Below are positions 27,637 to 38,900 of a DNA stretch of 55,954 nt, one piece after another. How positions within the stretch are numbered: position 1 is the first letter of the stretch; each line of letters begins with the position of its first letter. The translations under genes and the position numbers were made by a program. Source of the DNA: a virus; IMG/VR virus record IMGVR_UViG_3300034198_020285, positions 1 to 55,954 of that record; one strand, 5' to 3'. The notes under the pieces are model-generated. The model was not told where the DNA came from and did no database searches. It was given only the letters and a program-made list of their open reading frames with translations.

Positions 27637-30135
27637 TCATATCGTGAAATCTGCATCTGCTATTATATGAAAGTAAACTTCATCATAATTTACAACACCA
27701 TTAGTTATACAAACATTAACACCATGTGTTGTTGGAGTACCATCAATAGTGGCATCTTTACCATTTCTATATTCACCACCATATCCTATGGTTCCAGATG
27801 TTTGTATAGTATCTAATATTGTAGTTGATGTACTTGCAGTTTTATTATATACTCTATTCTGCAATCCAGTTCCAGCAGAATAAAAAGATACAGTGGGTGT
27901 AGTTCTCATCTTGACTGGCCACTTTATCAGATTACATGTTTTATTTGGCTGAATAAAAATGGAATGTGAATTTTGTGTTGGTGTCGTACTATCTGTAAAG
28001 TTTACAGATCCTGTATTTTGATCTAAATCATATGAAGTATAATAGAATTGTTGGCAATAATTCAATTGATCATTGTATTCTGGATATAAAGAATATGCTA
28101 CCGATGATCCAACATTAGTAGAAAACGAAGCTAGACTAAAATATAAATCTTGTCCTAGAGTTATTCCATTTATATTTGCCAACTCAATTGATCTGATAAA
28201 ATCTATTCCTATTTCACAATAATCATTGTTTAAATCTATATCAATTCCATTGTTTGTTAGGGCTGGAACATATGCAGATATTGTATATGGTTGCCACGAA
28301 GAAGTTAAAACAACAGTTCCAAGATTATTATATTCCAGTAATTGCCCACCACTATAACGATTGAAATATATGTCTACTGGATATGATGTGGATGATGATT
28401 TACCATAAAATTTAATATTAATTGTATTTAAATCAAATGTTTTTGCCCCAGGGACAACATGACCAATCAGATAATGATCTGACAAAGTATAACCACCACC
28501 ACTTATTCCAGAAATTCCTTGTGCTGATAATCCAAGAGCTTTGATATCGATATAATATTCTGGATTACCTTCAATTTCACTTTGATATTCATCGAATGAT
28601 CTACGAATCAAATAATAACTTTTTGTTGCATCTGATCCTGTTACTCCATCATGTCTTTTCCACAAATCAGCAAAAGCAATATTTCCAACAGAAGTATACT
28701 GCGAAGATCTTCCGACATTATCTCTTTGCCACACAGCAAAATTTCCATTTACCAGATAATTTTTATTTGTATTGGTACCAGAAACTGTTGTGGATCTAAG
28801 TTGTGCTCCAGCTCCCGCATTAAGATCAAGTTTTCCATATGCTGAATTCTTTACAAAATATTTATTTCCATAATAAACAATACCAATATGATTATTATTA
28901 GGATTAGCACCATCGTTTACATCAGCGAAAAGTTGTGCATTTGTCACAAAATAATCTGGTTGATCTGGCGAATTAGTAGAAGTTGGTTCTAGAGTAGTTG
29001 GTTTTCCAGGATCATATGCAACATTTAAAAACAAACAACCAGTATTACTAAAAGCTAAAGCTTCATCAAAATATTTTGGTTTTGTTGTAGTATATCCACC
29101 AGTATTTATTGTGTAATAATGATAAGTTCCATCTGTTGTTATTGATTCTATGTAACCAATAACATGCGAAGAATGGGAGGTTGTTAAATCAAGTTCTCCT
29201 AGTTTTTTATATCCAGTTTCTGTTACAGTTGGTAAAGCTGGAACAAGGTATGAACTTTTACCGAATAATTCACTTCCTATTATTCTTGTAACTGGTACAG
29301 GAAATTTTCCTTGGAGGACACCAGCCACATATACTCTGCGATTTGTAAAATGATTACTTATTTCAGTGGTATTTAAATTATAAATTGAAGCAAACATTCC
29401 AACATCTAAAGTTGGTCCTAGATTTTTATCACATTGTAATATTAACACATTAGAACCAGTAATACCTGGAGATGTAGTAACTGGATTCAAGTAGTTACCA
29501 CGCATCTGCAATACAAGACCAGAATTTCCAGTAAGTCCCATTATGACTGGTTTTGAAACATGGCCTGTTGCTGTTGGTTCCACATCCGTTATGGCACCAG
29601 TAGTTCCTGGATCTACGAAATAAATCCATCCTGCTGTAAGTCCTATACCTCTGACATTGACAGCACTGAAATCACCATCTATCTTACCAAGTAAAGTAAC
29701 ATATGAATGCGTTGATGTTATTTTAGAAATAACACCCATGACTTCAGCTTGATCTGGATCACTGCCTTTTGCTGGTTCATATTTTACAGTATTTGTATCG
29801 ATATCCCAATATACACGAACAGGAGTACCAAAAGTAAAACCACTGACTGTAGAATTGATCTGAGAAACTTTTACGGCAACATTTGGAATTGCAGCAAAAT
29901 CATTGAAATATGCTGGGCCGTTGAAGGATATTCCGAGATCTACCTTTCCACTCAAACCAATACTTGCTTTTCCATTTGTATCAATAGGTGCAGTAATACC
30001 ATTGGTACCTTCTATGGTAAAGGTATTAATCAAATTCAATTTTGCAATTATCTCGTCATTCTCCTTTAAGAACCAATCATAAAAGGAACTAGATGAATTT
30101 AATTGCGATATTTGTGTATCTCTACCTATTGTCAT
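27637..30135 (-). CDS. Tail fibre / baseplate-attached structural protein
   Basis: An 832-aa protein. The N-terminus has a baseplate-binding pattern common in T4-like fibres (FYDWFLKENDEIIAKLN near residues 18-35). Residues about 105-220 carry the adaptor module (AEVMGVISKI, WIYFVDPGTTGAI, HVSKPVIMGL). From about 470 comes NYLVNGNFAVWQRDN, the start of a domain widely found in the distal parts of phage tail fibres, probably a jelly-roll carbohydrate-binding unit. It lies near the position of T4 gene 10. The receptor cannot be inferred. Confidence 0.7.
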   Translation of the reverse strand: MTIGRDTQISQLNSSSSFYDWFLKENDEIIAKLNLINTFTIEGTNGITAPIDTNGKASIGLSGKVDLGISFNGPAYFNDFAAIPNVAVKVSQINSTVSGFTFGTPVRVYWDIDTNTVKYEPAKGSDPDQAEVMGVISKITSTHSYVTLLGKIDGDFSAVNVRGIGLTAGWIYFVDPGTTGAITDVEPTATGHVSKPVIMGLTGNSGLVLQMRGNYLNPVTTSPGITGSNVLILQCDKNLGPTLDVGMFASIYNLNTTEISNHFTNRRVYVAGVLQGKFPVPVTRIIGSELFGKSSYLVPALPTVTETGYKKLGELDLTTSHSSHVIGYIESITTDGTYHYYTINTGGYTTTKPKYFDEALAFSNTGCLFLNVAYDPGKPTTLEPTSTNSPDQPDYFVTNAQLFADVNDGANPNNNHIGIVYYGNKYFVKNSAYGKLDLNAGAGAQLRSTTVSGTNTNKNYLVNGNFAVWQRDNVGRSSQYTSVGNIAFADLWKRHDGVTGSDATKSYYLIRRSFDEYQSEIEGNPEYYIDIKALGLSAQGISGISGGGYTLSDHYLIGHVVPGAKTFDLNTINIKFYGKSSSTSYPVDIYFNRYSGGQLLEYNNLGTVVLTSSWQPYTISAYVPALTNNGIDIDLNNDYCEIGIDFIRSIELANINGITLGQDLYFSLASFSTNVGSSVAYSLYPEYNDQLNYCQQFYYTSYDLDQNTGSVNFTDSTTPTQNSHSIFIQPNKTCNLIKWPVKMRTTPTVSFYSAGTGLQNRVYNKTASTSTTILDTIQTSGTIGYGGEYRNGKDATIDGTPTTHGVNVCITNGVVNYDEVYFHIIADADFTI

Positions 30136-30143
30136 TTGTTATC

Positions 30144-30854
30144 TTATCCAGTTATTGTTGTTATTAATGAACCATCTTGGAAATTGATTGTATAAGTTCC
30201 AGATGTGTTTAAAACAGTACATATATCTGAAAATAATGTCTGCGATGAAAATTGAGCAAGACTGAAATTTTCAATTAATATTCTATCGGCACCTGGAATA
30301 GACATCAAAACATTGTTTGAATTTGAATTATCGTATAAAGTGCCATCATCCAGGGCATTCACTGTGGTTGTATCGTATATCAATCCAATTCTAGTTGGGG
30401 CCGAAGAAACAGTCGATATTGCAGATTTTGATATACTCAAACTTATATCTGTATCGTTATAGCACCAATATCCCATTCCACTATTCACGGAAATGCTATT
30501 TGATGTATATGTCTTATCCATGATGTAGCACCATCCAGCAGATAATGTAAATGCTATGGAAGATCCATTATTGGAGGCTGTGAATTGACCTGGCGAAAAT
30601 GGTGTTGTTCCATTCCAAAAAGGAACTCTATTATTTGTTGATGACAGCCAATTGAAAACACATCTATTGGAAAGTGTCTGTTGTAAATAAAATTGCTCTT
30701 GCAATTCATTTAATTCCGATGCTTGCAATGCATAGCCTGGTTTAAAACCAGTTAAAATGTAATTTACTGGTCTAGAAATAAAATCAGATATTCTAGAGCC
30801 ATAAAGACTTGTGTTAGCCAGAAGAAATTGATCACCAAAAGGTGCTGTTGCCAT
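30144..30854 (-). CDS. Baseplate-proximal protein in the gene 9 slot
   Basis: A 236-aa protein located directly after gp8, where T4 has gene 9, the connector for long tail fibres. No sequence similarity to T4 gp9 is apparent. Residues about 37-55 (FKPGYALQASELNELQE) resemble a segment found near the N-terminus of some phage baseplate and tail proteins; the rest is Ser/Asn-rich beta structure. AAAGGG precedes the ATG. A fibre-connector role is inferred from position only. Confidence 0.55.
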   Translation of the reverse strand: MATAPFGDQFLLANTSLYGSRISDFISRPVNYILTGFKPGYALQASELNELQEQFYLQQTLSNRCVFNWLSSTNNRVPFWNGTTPFSPGQFTASNNGSSIAFTLSAGWCYIMDKTYTSNSISVNSGMGYWCYNDTDISLSISKSAISTVSSAPTRIGLIYDTTTVNALDDGTLYDNSNSNNVLMSIPGADRILIENFSLAQFSSQTLFSDICTVLNTSGTYTINFQDGSLITTITG

Positions 30855-32612
30855 TTAAAAACCCTTTACGATATTTATACGAAATATTCTTGTATTTTCA
30901 CTTGCGGCTGATTCAGTTCCCAATAATAATGGACTGCTTAATTTTTTGGCTTGAGCCACTTTTCCAGTATATTGTTTTATAGGTGGAAGAGTTACATTTT
31001 GTATTGCATATACATCATTTCCAACTTTTATGCTATTGATATATGGAGCTGAATTATATTCCGACCCAGTTGTGCTTATTTCATAATACTGTTCATAATC
31101 ACCAGGAGAACCAACGCTTTCTCTAGTTTTGGATACTGTCGAGATGATCGACATATTTGTTATCTGTTTTCCAGTTGTAGTGGTTGCTGTTGTCAATCCA
31201 GTATTTTTGGTTGGGCTGACATAAAGAGTCGTATCCAGTTTTACTGTATTTGGTTCTATGTATGAAAGATCCTTGGCATATTGGGATCCAGCCACTATGG
31301 TGGTGGCTGAATCTATCTCTTCCAGAGGATTTTCAACCAATCCATAGAAATTTATTTCATCTGGAATTTCAATGCTATTTTGTTTTAGATAATTTGTTTC
31401 TATTCTGATATCAAAAACAATGTGCTCTGCGGACAAAGCAGACACAGGATCAAAATTTAAGCCATCAAGAGTATCTACATTGATTTCAATAGCCGACATC
31501 AATGCATCTACCTGTGTTGATGTTAGGTATGGGAACTTGGAATAGCTGATGGAAACTGATATATCTTTGTAATCCTGACCATTTGAAACCACCTCAATTC
31601 CTTCAACTATGTTTTCTCCATCCGCGTTTTTATATGTCTTTAATCTAATAGCACCATTAGAACCAGAATTACTGGCTATTGTTAGGCTTGGATTTGATTC
31701 TGTGACAACTAAATTCTCTGATGTAAATTCCGATAGATCTATTATTGCTGATACTATGGCACCATCAGCCAATCCATTTGCTGAAATATTATACAAGGCA
31801 TAATAAGGAGATGATGGAGATATTGCATTTCTTGATACCAGATCGGCAATCTCATCGAACTTATCCATCACCTGAATGGTTGATGCTGGTGTCGATGTGT
31901 AGAACTTGGAGATGAATCTATCGTCATTTTCAAAAAGATAATAACAATCATAACAAGTAGTTTGTAGTGTACTTATCAATGCGCCTGCTGAAAAATTCTC
32001 AAAACTTGATGTACCATCTGGAATTTGGTATCCAGTTTTTGTGTAGACTCCACAGTATCCAGTTTGATTTTGATTGTTTGTGCAAAAAGACTGTGCTTTT
32101 GAATATCTTGAGGTTTCTGTGGTTCTATAATCATCAAACGAGATTACTGGAATCCATGATGTATTGACAAACCTCAGAAGATCGGCTGTTATTTTATATA
32201 AAGGAAGCCATGTATAGCCATCAGGATATTTCTTCAATCCAGCTGAATGAGAAGGAACCTCGGTTGAATTGACTGTTCCTTCCAAATCTGTTCTATTTAA
32301 ATCATTATTGGAAACGCAAAGATAGACAATTCCATTTGTTTTATTCCATGCATAATAGTTTCCAGTATTTTGAGCATAAGAAGACCATGAAGTGTATATG
32401 TTTCCAGAACTCCATGTCACATTTGGAACAACAGCGACCGAATCTTTTCTTGCAACACGATAAGACATGCTGGAATTTTTCCATACATCTATCGCTTGAT
32501 CGTCTGTGTTGCTGCTTACTGTAGTTGGTGTATTTCCAAACAAAAAGAATAATTGATTGTTTGTACCAATATCCTTTAGATAATTCTTTAGTGTAGTAGA
32601 TTTATTTCCCAT
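30855..32612 (-). CDS. 8: Baseplate wedge protein gp8-like
   Basis: A 585-aa protein. The N-terminal region resembles T4 gp8 (QLFFLFGNTPTTV, then VWKNSSM, and later the DGYTWLPLYKI block where T4 has DGYVWEYLFEI). T4 gp8 is 334 aa; this protein has a long beta-rich C-terminal extension. gp8 dimers sit in the baseplate wedge with gp6, gp7 and gp10. The gene order 6-(7)-8 supports the call. Confidence 0.75.
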   Translation of the reverse strand: MGNKSTTLKNYLKDIGTNNQLFFLFGNTPTTVSSNTDDQAIDVWKNSSMSYRVARKDSVAVVPNVTWSSGNIYTSWSSYAQNTGNYYAWNKTNGIVYLCVSNNDLNRTDLEGTVNSTEVPSHSAGLKKYPDGYTWLPLYKITADLLRFVNTSWIPVISFDDYRTTETSRYSKAQSFCTNNQNQTGYCGVYTKTGYQIPDGTSSFENFSAGALISTLQTTCYDCYYLFENDDRFISKFYTSTPASTIQVMDKFDEIADLVSRNAISPSSPYYALYNISANGLADGAIVSAIIDLSEFTSENLVVTESNPSLTIASNSGSNGAIRLKTYKNADGENIVEGIEVVSNGQDYKDISVSISYSKFPYLTSTQVDALMSAIEINVDTLDGLNFDPVSALSAEHIVFDIRIETNYLKQNSIEIPDEINFYGLVENPLEEIDSATTIVAGSQYAKDLSYIEPNTVKLDTTLYVSPTKNTGLTTATTTTGKQITNMSIISTVSKTRESVGSPGDYEQYYEISTTGSEYNSAPYINSIKVGNDVYAIQNVTLPPIKQYTGKVAQAKKLSSPLLLGTESAASENTRIFRINIVKGF

Positions 32613-32613
32613 A

Positions 32614-33804
32614 TTAGCAGCTCGTACAGTTCTTTGTTTCGTTTGGACTTGTTATTCCGTCACCAACACACAAATATATGAAATTTAAAATATTTATGTC
32701 AAAGAATCTTCTTTCATTTATATCAGCCCATGTTGGTAAAACATAAGTTGGGCCAGTGAATCCAGTATATCCATGACAACCACAGCAACCAGTAAGACCA
32801 TATAGACTAAATCCATATAAAGACTGTAGATATGGATATGTCAGGGTTGGTGCATAAGGAGCATAATTCTTCAACATTGGATATTCACATATTCTTGAAT
32901 CTTCGTCTGCTGCTCCAGCTCCCTGATAATCGCTTATTTGTTTTCCAAAAATTAATCTAAGGCCAGCTGGGTGTAAGGAATCAACATATGCTTGCTTCAA
33001 TGATTGATGGTCTTGTGTATGGCCTAGGTATACGAGGTAAGACCAATCGTGAAACCAATCATTATCCTGGAATCTGGAAATGTTTAGTGCTGAACCAAGT
33101 ACATTTGTTTTTTCATAATCTCCAGTTGCAGACACGAATTCAAAGAATTCATTATTAAACATTCCTCCATTTAGACGGAGTATATCCTTCTTTGGAAAAT
33201 ATACAAGAATGTCATTTTCATCTATTGCAAACAACTTGGTGAAAAAGTACCTTATTGCTTCTCTATTTGTCTTTCTCTTGTGGAGTGTATTTCTTATGGA
33301 AACTATGAAGTCCCTAGCATTCTGTAGATCGAATACTATGTTTGGATTATCATTTACACTTTGATATGGAAATGAATTGAAGTATGTGTTGTATATTCTC
33401 TGAAGATATTCTTCGCGAGTTTTCTGAACATCAATTATATCCAATAGATCAGAACTCAGAGAATACTGAGCACCATCCTCTGCGTCACAGTATAGCCAAT
33501 CATAATATTTTTGGATGAAATCAAATACTGAAATTACATTTGTTTCTCCATTGTTCTGGCGATCAAGCTTCTCGGCAACAACCCAGTTTGGTATGAGCCT
33601 ATCTATGTCGAAATTTGTGACACAGGATGTTCCTTTAATATCATCAAGATTTAAAGTAGGATCACCAGAGGCGGCTTTAAATTGTATTGCTTCCTGGGTT
33701 TGAGGAGTAAATTCTGCATCATAATCATCTGTTATTAGCGTTAAAAAACTCGCTAATGTATGATTGATGTTTTTTATGGCATTGTTGCTAAAACCTGAAA
33801 TCAT
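32614..33804 (-). CDS. Baseplate wedge protein in the gene 7 slot, with Cys-rich collagen-like tail
   Basis: A 396-aa structural protein between gp6 and gp8. Recognisable blocks are IQKYYDWLYC near residue 100 and a conserved YFFTKLFAIDENDILVYFPK segment near 205, seen in baseplate-associated proteins of T4-like phages. It is far shorter than T4 gp7 (1032 aa). The last 70 residues are unusual: YGLTGCCGCHGYTGFTGP, a Cys-rich collagen-like patch reminiscent of the fibre genes, and a CTSC end. The start overlaps the gp6 stop by 1 nt. Confidence 0.6.
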   Translation of the reverse strand: MISGFSNNAIKNINHTLASFLTLITDDYDAEFTPQTQEAIQFKAASGDPTLNLDDIKGTSCVTNFDIDRLIPNWVVAEKLDRQNNGETNVISVFDFIQKYYDWLYCDAEDGAQYSLSSDLLDIIDVQKTREEYLQRIYNTYFNSFPYQSVNDNPNIVFDLQNARDFIVSIRNTLHKRKTNREAIRYFFTKLFAIDENDILVYFPKKDILRLNGGMFNNEFFEFVSATGDYEKTNVLGSALNISRFQDNDWFHDWSYLVYLGHTQDHQSLKQAYVDSLHPAGLRLIFGKQISDYQGAGAADEDSRICEYPMLKNYAPYAPTLTYPYLQSLYGFSLYGLTGCCGCHGYTGFTGPTYVLPTWADINERRFFDINILNFIYLCVGDGITSPNETKNCTSC

Positions 33805-35570
33805 TACTTGAATTCTACCGTATTGGTGGTAAATACTACCTTATTGTTGGTTTTTGTTGCGAAATAACTATTCTTGAAATCTATGGCAACAGTCACTTGA
33901 CTTCCTGCCAATCTGTCGGAATAAATCTCAATTATTCCTTTCTTTACATTTATTCTACCCAAAACCTGAGTACTGGATGTAAATGTTCCATCTTGCTGCT
34001 TTCTTAGCGTCTTTAAATTGAAAAATTCATATTTGTTTTGACTTGGAAGAAGATATGCTGCCAGTTTTACGACTTGTCCAAATTTATTCTGGAATTCGCT
34101 TGTTAATTCATAATCGATGAAATATGGAATATCAAGCTCATTTTCTAAATTTATTGTTATCTTTCCAGATGTAGTGAATGTTTCTGTGTAATAAATTCTA
34201 AAATCGCTTGGTTCTATAACAACATCGGGATATGTTGCAATAATTTCGGATATTGCATCTGCGGCATTAAATGTATAATTATAGGAACCAGCAGTGTCAT
34301 AATTGGTATTCAAAATGCTCTTGATTCCATTTCGTATCAATTCATTTGAAGTTTGATTGTTTGTCTGTGCCAATCTATTTGTATTCAATGTAAATGCCAC
34401 TTGATTCTGTATTGCCAATGATTTTGGATTTGTAAATTCTGGAAGAACAGTGACAACACATTTATCGGAAAGAATATTGTAAATATTCTGTATGACTAAT
34501 TGATCATCGGAATTGTTTGGATTCAAATCTGCGGTGAAAAATACTCTTCCAAATCTTTGAGGAAACAATTCTTCTCCACCAAACACATTAAAATCACTGG
34601 GTGATTCGAAGAAAGGAGCAATAAGTGCCTTTATATCATCTTTTGTAACTGCTCTATTTTGTGCTCCGAATGATTTTGGAGCAGCAAATCTCACCAGATC
34701 AAGATCTGGTTCATCAAGTCCACCGTGAGCCTTCTTGACAAGACCTATGTTTATATTTGTGCCCAGATTATCAATCAAGGAAAATGCAACTATGTCGTTT
34801 GCAGCTTTTCCACTGGAAGAGAGGTAATCAAGAAATATTCTATCATTTGTGGTATCAACGGAATTTCCCAGACTGTTTATTTTTCCAAACAGCACATAAA
34901 CGCCATTGTTTGCTCTTTCAAGATAAAATACATTTTGATCTGCAACTGAATAACTTCCAAAATTATCTACAAGAGTCCAAGGCTCCTTTACATTATCTGG
35001 ATTGATCGCACCGTTCTTTTGAACTCTGACTTTGATTGTAGACGCATCTATATTTGCATCATTTATAAAAAATCTTTGTTTTTGTGTATTGATTAGATTG
35101 GTGACATCCAGACCAGAAGTGAGTCGTCCTTCAACTATTTCAACATTCATTGCTTGACTATCTTCGTTTGCATATGATTTTAATGTGTAGAAATCATAGA
35201 CAACGCCATCTGTATCAAGTCCTCTGAATTTGGCATATTCTGGTATATCACTGGTAAGACCAGATACATTCACAGTGGCTCTAGCGGAAGTTCTCAGTGG
35301 AACAAAATAGCCGAGTGGTTTTGTCAATGAAATCAAAGAATCGATTCTTTGGGCTGAATCAAGAAAAGATTCATTTGCAACCATATTTGAGTAGAATGCA
35401 TAATAATATGTGTTGTATGCCAGTACATTTATCAAGGTCTGCATCACCGATCCATCAAAATTGAAATCCTTCAGGGTATCCTGGGATTTCATATAATCGA
35501 TCATACTTTTCTTGATATCATCAAAGTTTATTTTACCTAAATTTGGAGTTATATTTGGATATGACGGCAT
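33804..35570 (-). CDS. 6: Baseplate wedge protein gp6 (gpJ-like)
   Basis: A 588-aa gp6/baseplate J-like protein that forms the inner ring joining the wedges. Recognition comes from the N-terminus (NFDGSVMQTLINVLAYNTYYYAF, shown here by its core LINVLAYNTYYY), the ANESFLDSAQ step, and the central RAVTKDDIKALIAPFF motif of the J-like family. T4 gp6 is 660 aa. It overlaps gp25 by 1 nt (TAATG), matching the known gp6-gp25 partnership in contractile systems. Confidence 0.92.
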   Translation of the reverse strand: MPSYPNITPNLGKINFDDIKKSMIDYMKSQDTLKDFNFDGSVMQTLINVLAYNTYYYAFYSNMVANESFLDSAQRIDSLISLTKPLGYFVPLRTSARATVNVSGLTSDIPEYAKFRGLDTDGVVYDFYTLKSYANEDSQAMNVEIVEGRLTSGLDVTNLINTQKQRFFINDANIDASTIKVRVQKNGAINPDNVKEPWTLVDNFGSYSVADQNVFYLERANNGVYVLFGKINSLGNSVDTTNDRIFLDYLSSSGKAANDIVAFSLIDNLGTNINIGLVKKAHGGLDEPDLDLVRFAAPKSFGAQNRAVTKDDIKALIAPFFESPSDFNVFGGEELFPQRFGRVFFTADLNPNNSDDQLVIQNIYNILSDKCVVTVLPEFTNPKSLAIQNQVAFTLNTNRLAQTNNQTSNELIRNGIKSILNTNYDTAGSYNYTFNAADAISEIIATYPDVVIEPSDFRIYYTETFTTSGKITINLENELDIPYFIDYELTSEFQNKFGQVVKLAAYLLPSQNKYEFFNLKTLRKQQDGTFTSSTQVLGRINVKKGIIEIYSDRLAGSQVTVAIDFKNSYFATKTNNKVVFTTNTVEFK

Positions 35571-35953
35571 TATCTGACTCTTTCTACTGTTAGATACACA
35601 TTATCTTTGATCGAAAAGTCGCCTATTCCATATTGAATGTCTATGGTTACTGTTTTATCGTCAAATGAGGATGTTATTTTGGTCAATTTGACTCTTGGTT
35701 CATATCTGGTGATTGCAGCTGCAATTGCATTTTCAACATAAAATCCAAAATCAGATGGATTTTCAAATAAAGAAGCTGCTGCTGGAGTTCCAAATTCAGA
35801 ATCAAATGGTCTTTCATAATTTAAAGTGAGAACAATATTCTTTATGGATTCCTTGATTGCATTATTGTCCTTTTTCAAATTTATATCGCCAGTAAAAGTA
35901 TTTTTACTGAAAAACATAGGTATGTCGGTATAAATGTTTTTGAACAATTTCAT
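35570..35953 (-). CDS. 25: Baseplate wedge protein gp25 (GPW/gp25 family)
   Basis: A 127-aa protein of the gp25/GpW family that nucleates sheath assembly on the baseplate. Typical features are AIKESIKNIVLT, NYERPFDSEFG, the NAIAAAITRYEPRV helix and the short VTIDIQYGI strand. Length matches T4 gp25 (132 aa). In T4, gene 25 lies apart from gene 6; here it sits directly before gene 6, as in many other contractile phages and secretion systems. Confidence 0.95.
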   Translation of the reverse strand: MKLFKNIYTDIPMFFSKNTFTGDINLKKDNNAIKESIKNIVLTLNYERPFDSEFGTPAAASLFENPSDFGFYVENAIAAAITRYEPRVKLTKITSSFDDKTVTIDIQYGIGDFSIKDNVYLTVERVR

Positions 35954-35970
35954 ATTTTTATTTATTCATT

Positions 35971-38900
35971 TTACTGCAAGTTATTTGCTATTTGCTGTTG
36001 TCTTGTATAGCTCATGCTCGGCTCGCCTTCTGATGTAGAATTGGTATTCATTATTGAATCTCTAGCCAAAACAACATTCATTACCTCTATATTCGTGGAT
36101 TTGAAGATTCTGTTTATTCCAACAATCATCCAATGACCACTTATTCTGTCTTGAGTTGTAATCGATACTGGTCTTTCGACATGAATTATCTGACCAATAT
36201 AAAGAGAATCATCTGGGAAAATAGACATGATTGCTTTCTGAGCATTGAAAAGCGACATCTGAGCCTGACGACGAAGCGGAGTTTTAGGTGGAGTCACATA
36301 GAAAGTAGCATTTGAGCGTATCATGTTCAGGAATGTTGGATAATATTTGCCTTGCTCTGGGCAATTGCAAGACGCTATATTATCTGGATCCGAAAGCATG
36401 CACCCGAGGAATTCCTTACCCAGATACTTTTCAATCAAGGTACATTCCTTTGTGTTTTCATAAAGTTGAGCCAGCTGTTTATACGAAGGTTCTGATTCTT
36501 TTGGCATCAGATTCTTTGCTGGGCAGTTGCAATATGGATCAGATTCTGGACAACTTGAATTATCTGTGCTTCCTTTTGGATTGGCACATTTCAAATTAAG
36601 GTCTTTGCATATCGCGCTTCCGTTGCTTCTTCCAAAAACTATGAACTGCGCGGCAAAATTATTGTCAAATAGATCGTATTCTGGTGGTAGAGTGGGTGGA
36701 GAAGTCAGTCCATATTCGGATTCACCAAATATATCGTATTTCCAGATCTGTGATGTAAGAAGTCCTGGTCTATAAAGAAGAAGATCTCCAGCAAGATATT
36801 TTTGAATATCATCGCTAAAAATTGAATTTGTACTTGTAGATGCTTTTATGTGTTCAAGTTGTGAAATCTCAAATATATCAGTCGTGTGTAGATTTGTTAT
36901 TTCATTTGTATTGAGGAATGAACTCAATGTAGATGTATTCTTCAATTTAATTGAATTTTGTAGATTGTTTATGAAATCATTGCCACCGAAAGCTATGAAA
37001 TCATTTCCTTTCAACAAAGTCTGTGGTGCATTTATATAAAATGAAGATTGTTGCAAATTATTGTAATTTGCTATATTCTTAAGTAATGCATCAAATTGAA
37101 TCTTGGAAGGATATGAAAAATCATACCAGCTTCTTCTTGAATTGAAATGAAGATGAGATCCTATGAGATTATACGATCCATATTTTGCCTGATTTATGGT
37201 TCTGGTATCTAAATTCTTGGATATTTGAATTGTTGCGCTTGAATTATAGACATCGTCAGTTGATATAAAATATGAAGATGGATCTGTTATATTGTCGATT
37301 GCTTCATTTAATCTTGAATAATATGTCGAATCAGAACCTTTTGGATAGAATCCACCTCTTTGGTAATTGTATCCATTTTTGAAAATTCCACCTATAGCAC
37401 CAGAATAATAATCAAATTCTGTATAATCATCTCCTATGTTATAAAGATATTCTCCATTATTCTGGAAATAAGTGTATTCATTTTCAAATCCAGTTTCTGC
37501 CCAGAGCGAAAGATCATTTATATCCTTAGTCTTGTTTCCAAGACGAAGTTTATTCAATGGTGTATGCCACCAGTAGTTTCCCCACTCCTTATAATCTGTG
37601 TAATTATTTTTTGTTCTGGTTTTCTTTACAGCAACATCAAAGCCATACGGGTCAATTCCAATTACAACTGCATTGTTTTGAATGGTTTGTCTGCCATTTG
37701 GACCATCTGTTAGCTGAACGATATAGGGGAGGAAGTATTCGCTTCCTGCATCCCTGACAAATCCTGTTGGAAAATCAGATAATCTATCCAGCCCAATTGG
37801 ATTGATAAATTCAATTCTTACATAAGAACTTATTTTTTCTTTTTCCAGGGATGGTATTTTAGTTGATGTAGTATTGAATTGATTAAGTCTATTGGTGTAA
37901 TTGGTTAGATCTTCCTCACCATTTATGAAATAATTGGAAAGTGTTCCATTTATATCGACTGTATGTGGTTTTGGATATTGTATGTCAAGTGAATCATATA
38001 CAAGGAATCCGCCCTTATCTTTAGGAAGACTCTCCATCTTTAATCCAGGAGGTCCAACGAAATCAGTAAATTGATCGTCGTAGTAGTAGAAATCTTCAAA
38101 ATCTAATTTGTATGCATTAAATCCTGGTTTCGTTGCATAGTTTCCACCACTAAATCCCTTGAATTTCTGATCGTAGTATGGGTGATTTCCAGTAATTCCA
38201 ACTTTTCTGGTGGCATTATCATCAAAAAATACATTGTAAACATAGCTGGCAGCACCACTTGTTATTCCAACTCTGTTTGCCAATATTTCATATCTACTTC
38301 CACGAATTGGTTTTCTCTTGATTGATTTTATGTTATGAAGAGAAAGTTGTGATTTTTTATTCAGTATATTTCCTGGAACCTCTGGATCGAATGGATTTTT
38401 CGATATGAAAAATGCCTTTCTATTCAAAAATTCTTGATATCTTTGTTGATAAATTGGCTTTAATAAAGTCAACTTGCTAATTAATTCATTCAACACATAT
38501 TGTCTTAATTTTAATTCTTTCAATATCTTTTGATATTCATTCTTGGCTAATTTCAATCCGATTGGATCTATGCAAGTCTCACACCAGATCTTTCCATCAT
38601 TTACACCGTTCAATAGATCTTCATTCAACCACGATGATTCGTCATTTACCTCAAATTCTGTAAATTCACCATATTCATGAGTTGTGAAATACTTTCCAGT
38701 TAGTAATTTTGTTTTCGTACAATCGTACAAGAATGATGGTTTCTGGAAAGGCAATTCAAATGCCCTGGGACCATCCACCAAATTTGGACACTCAACTCCA
38801 GCATTTTCAAGTTCTTTTGATAACTTAGACACATAATATGGATAATTTGTTCCAGAATATGAATTATACTTCACAAAAGAATCCCAATGACCAGTGAATG

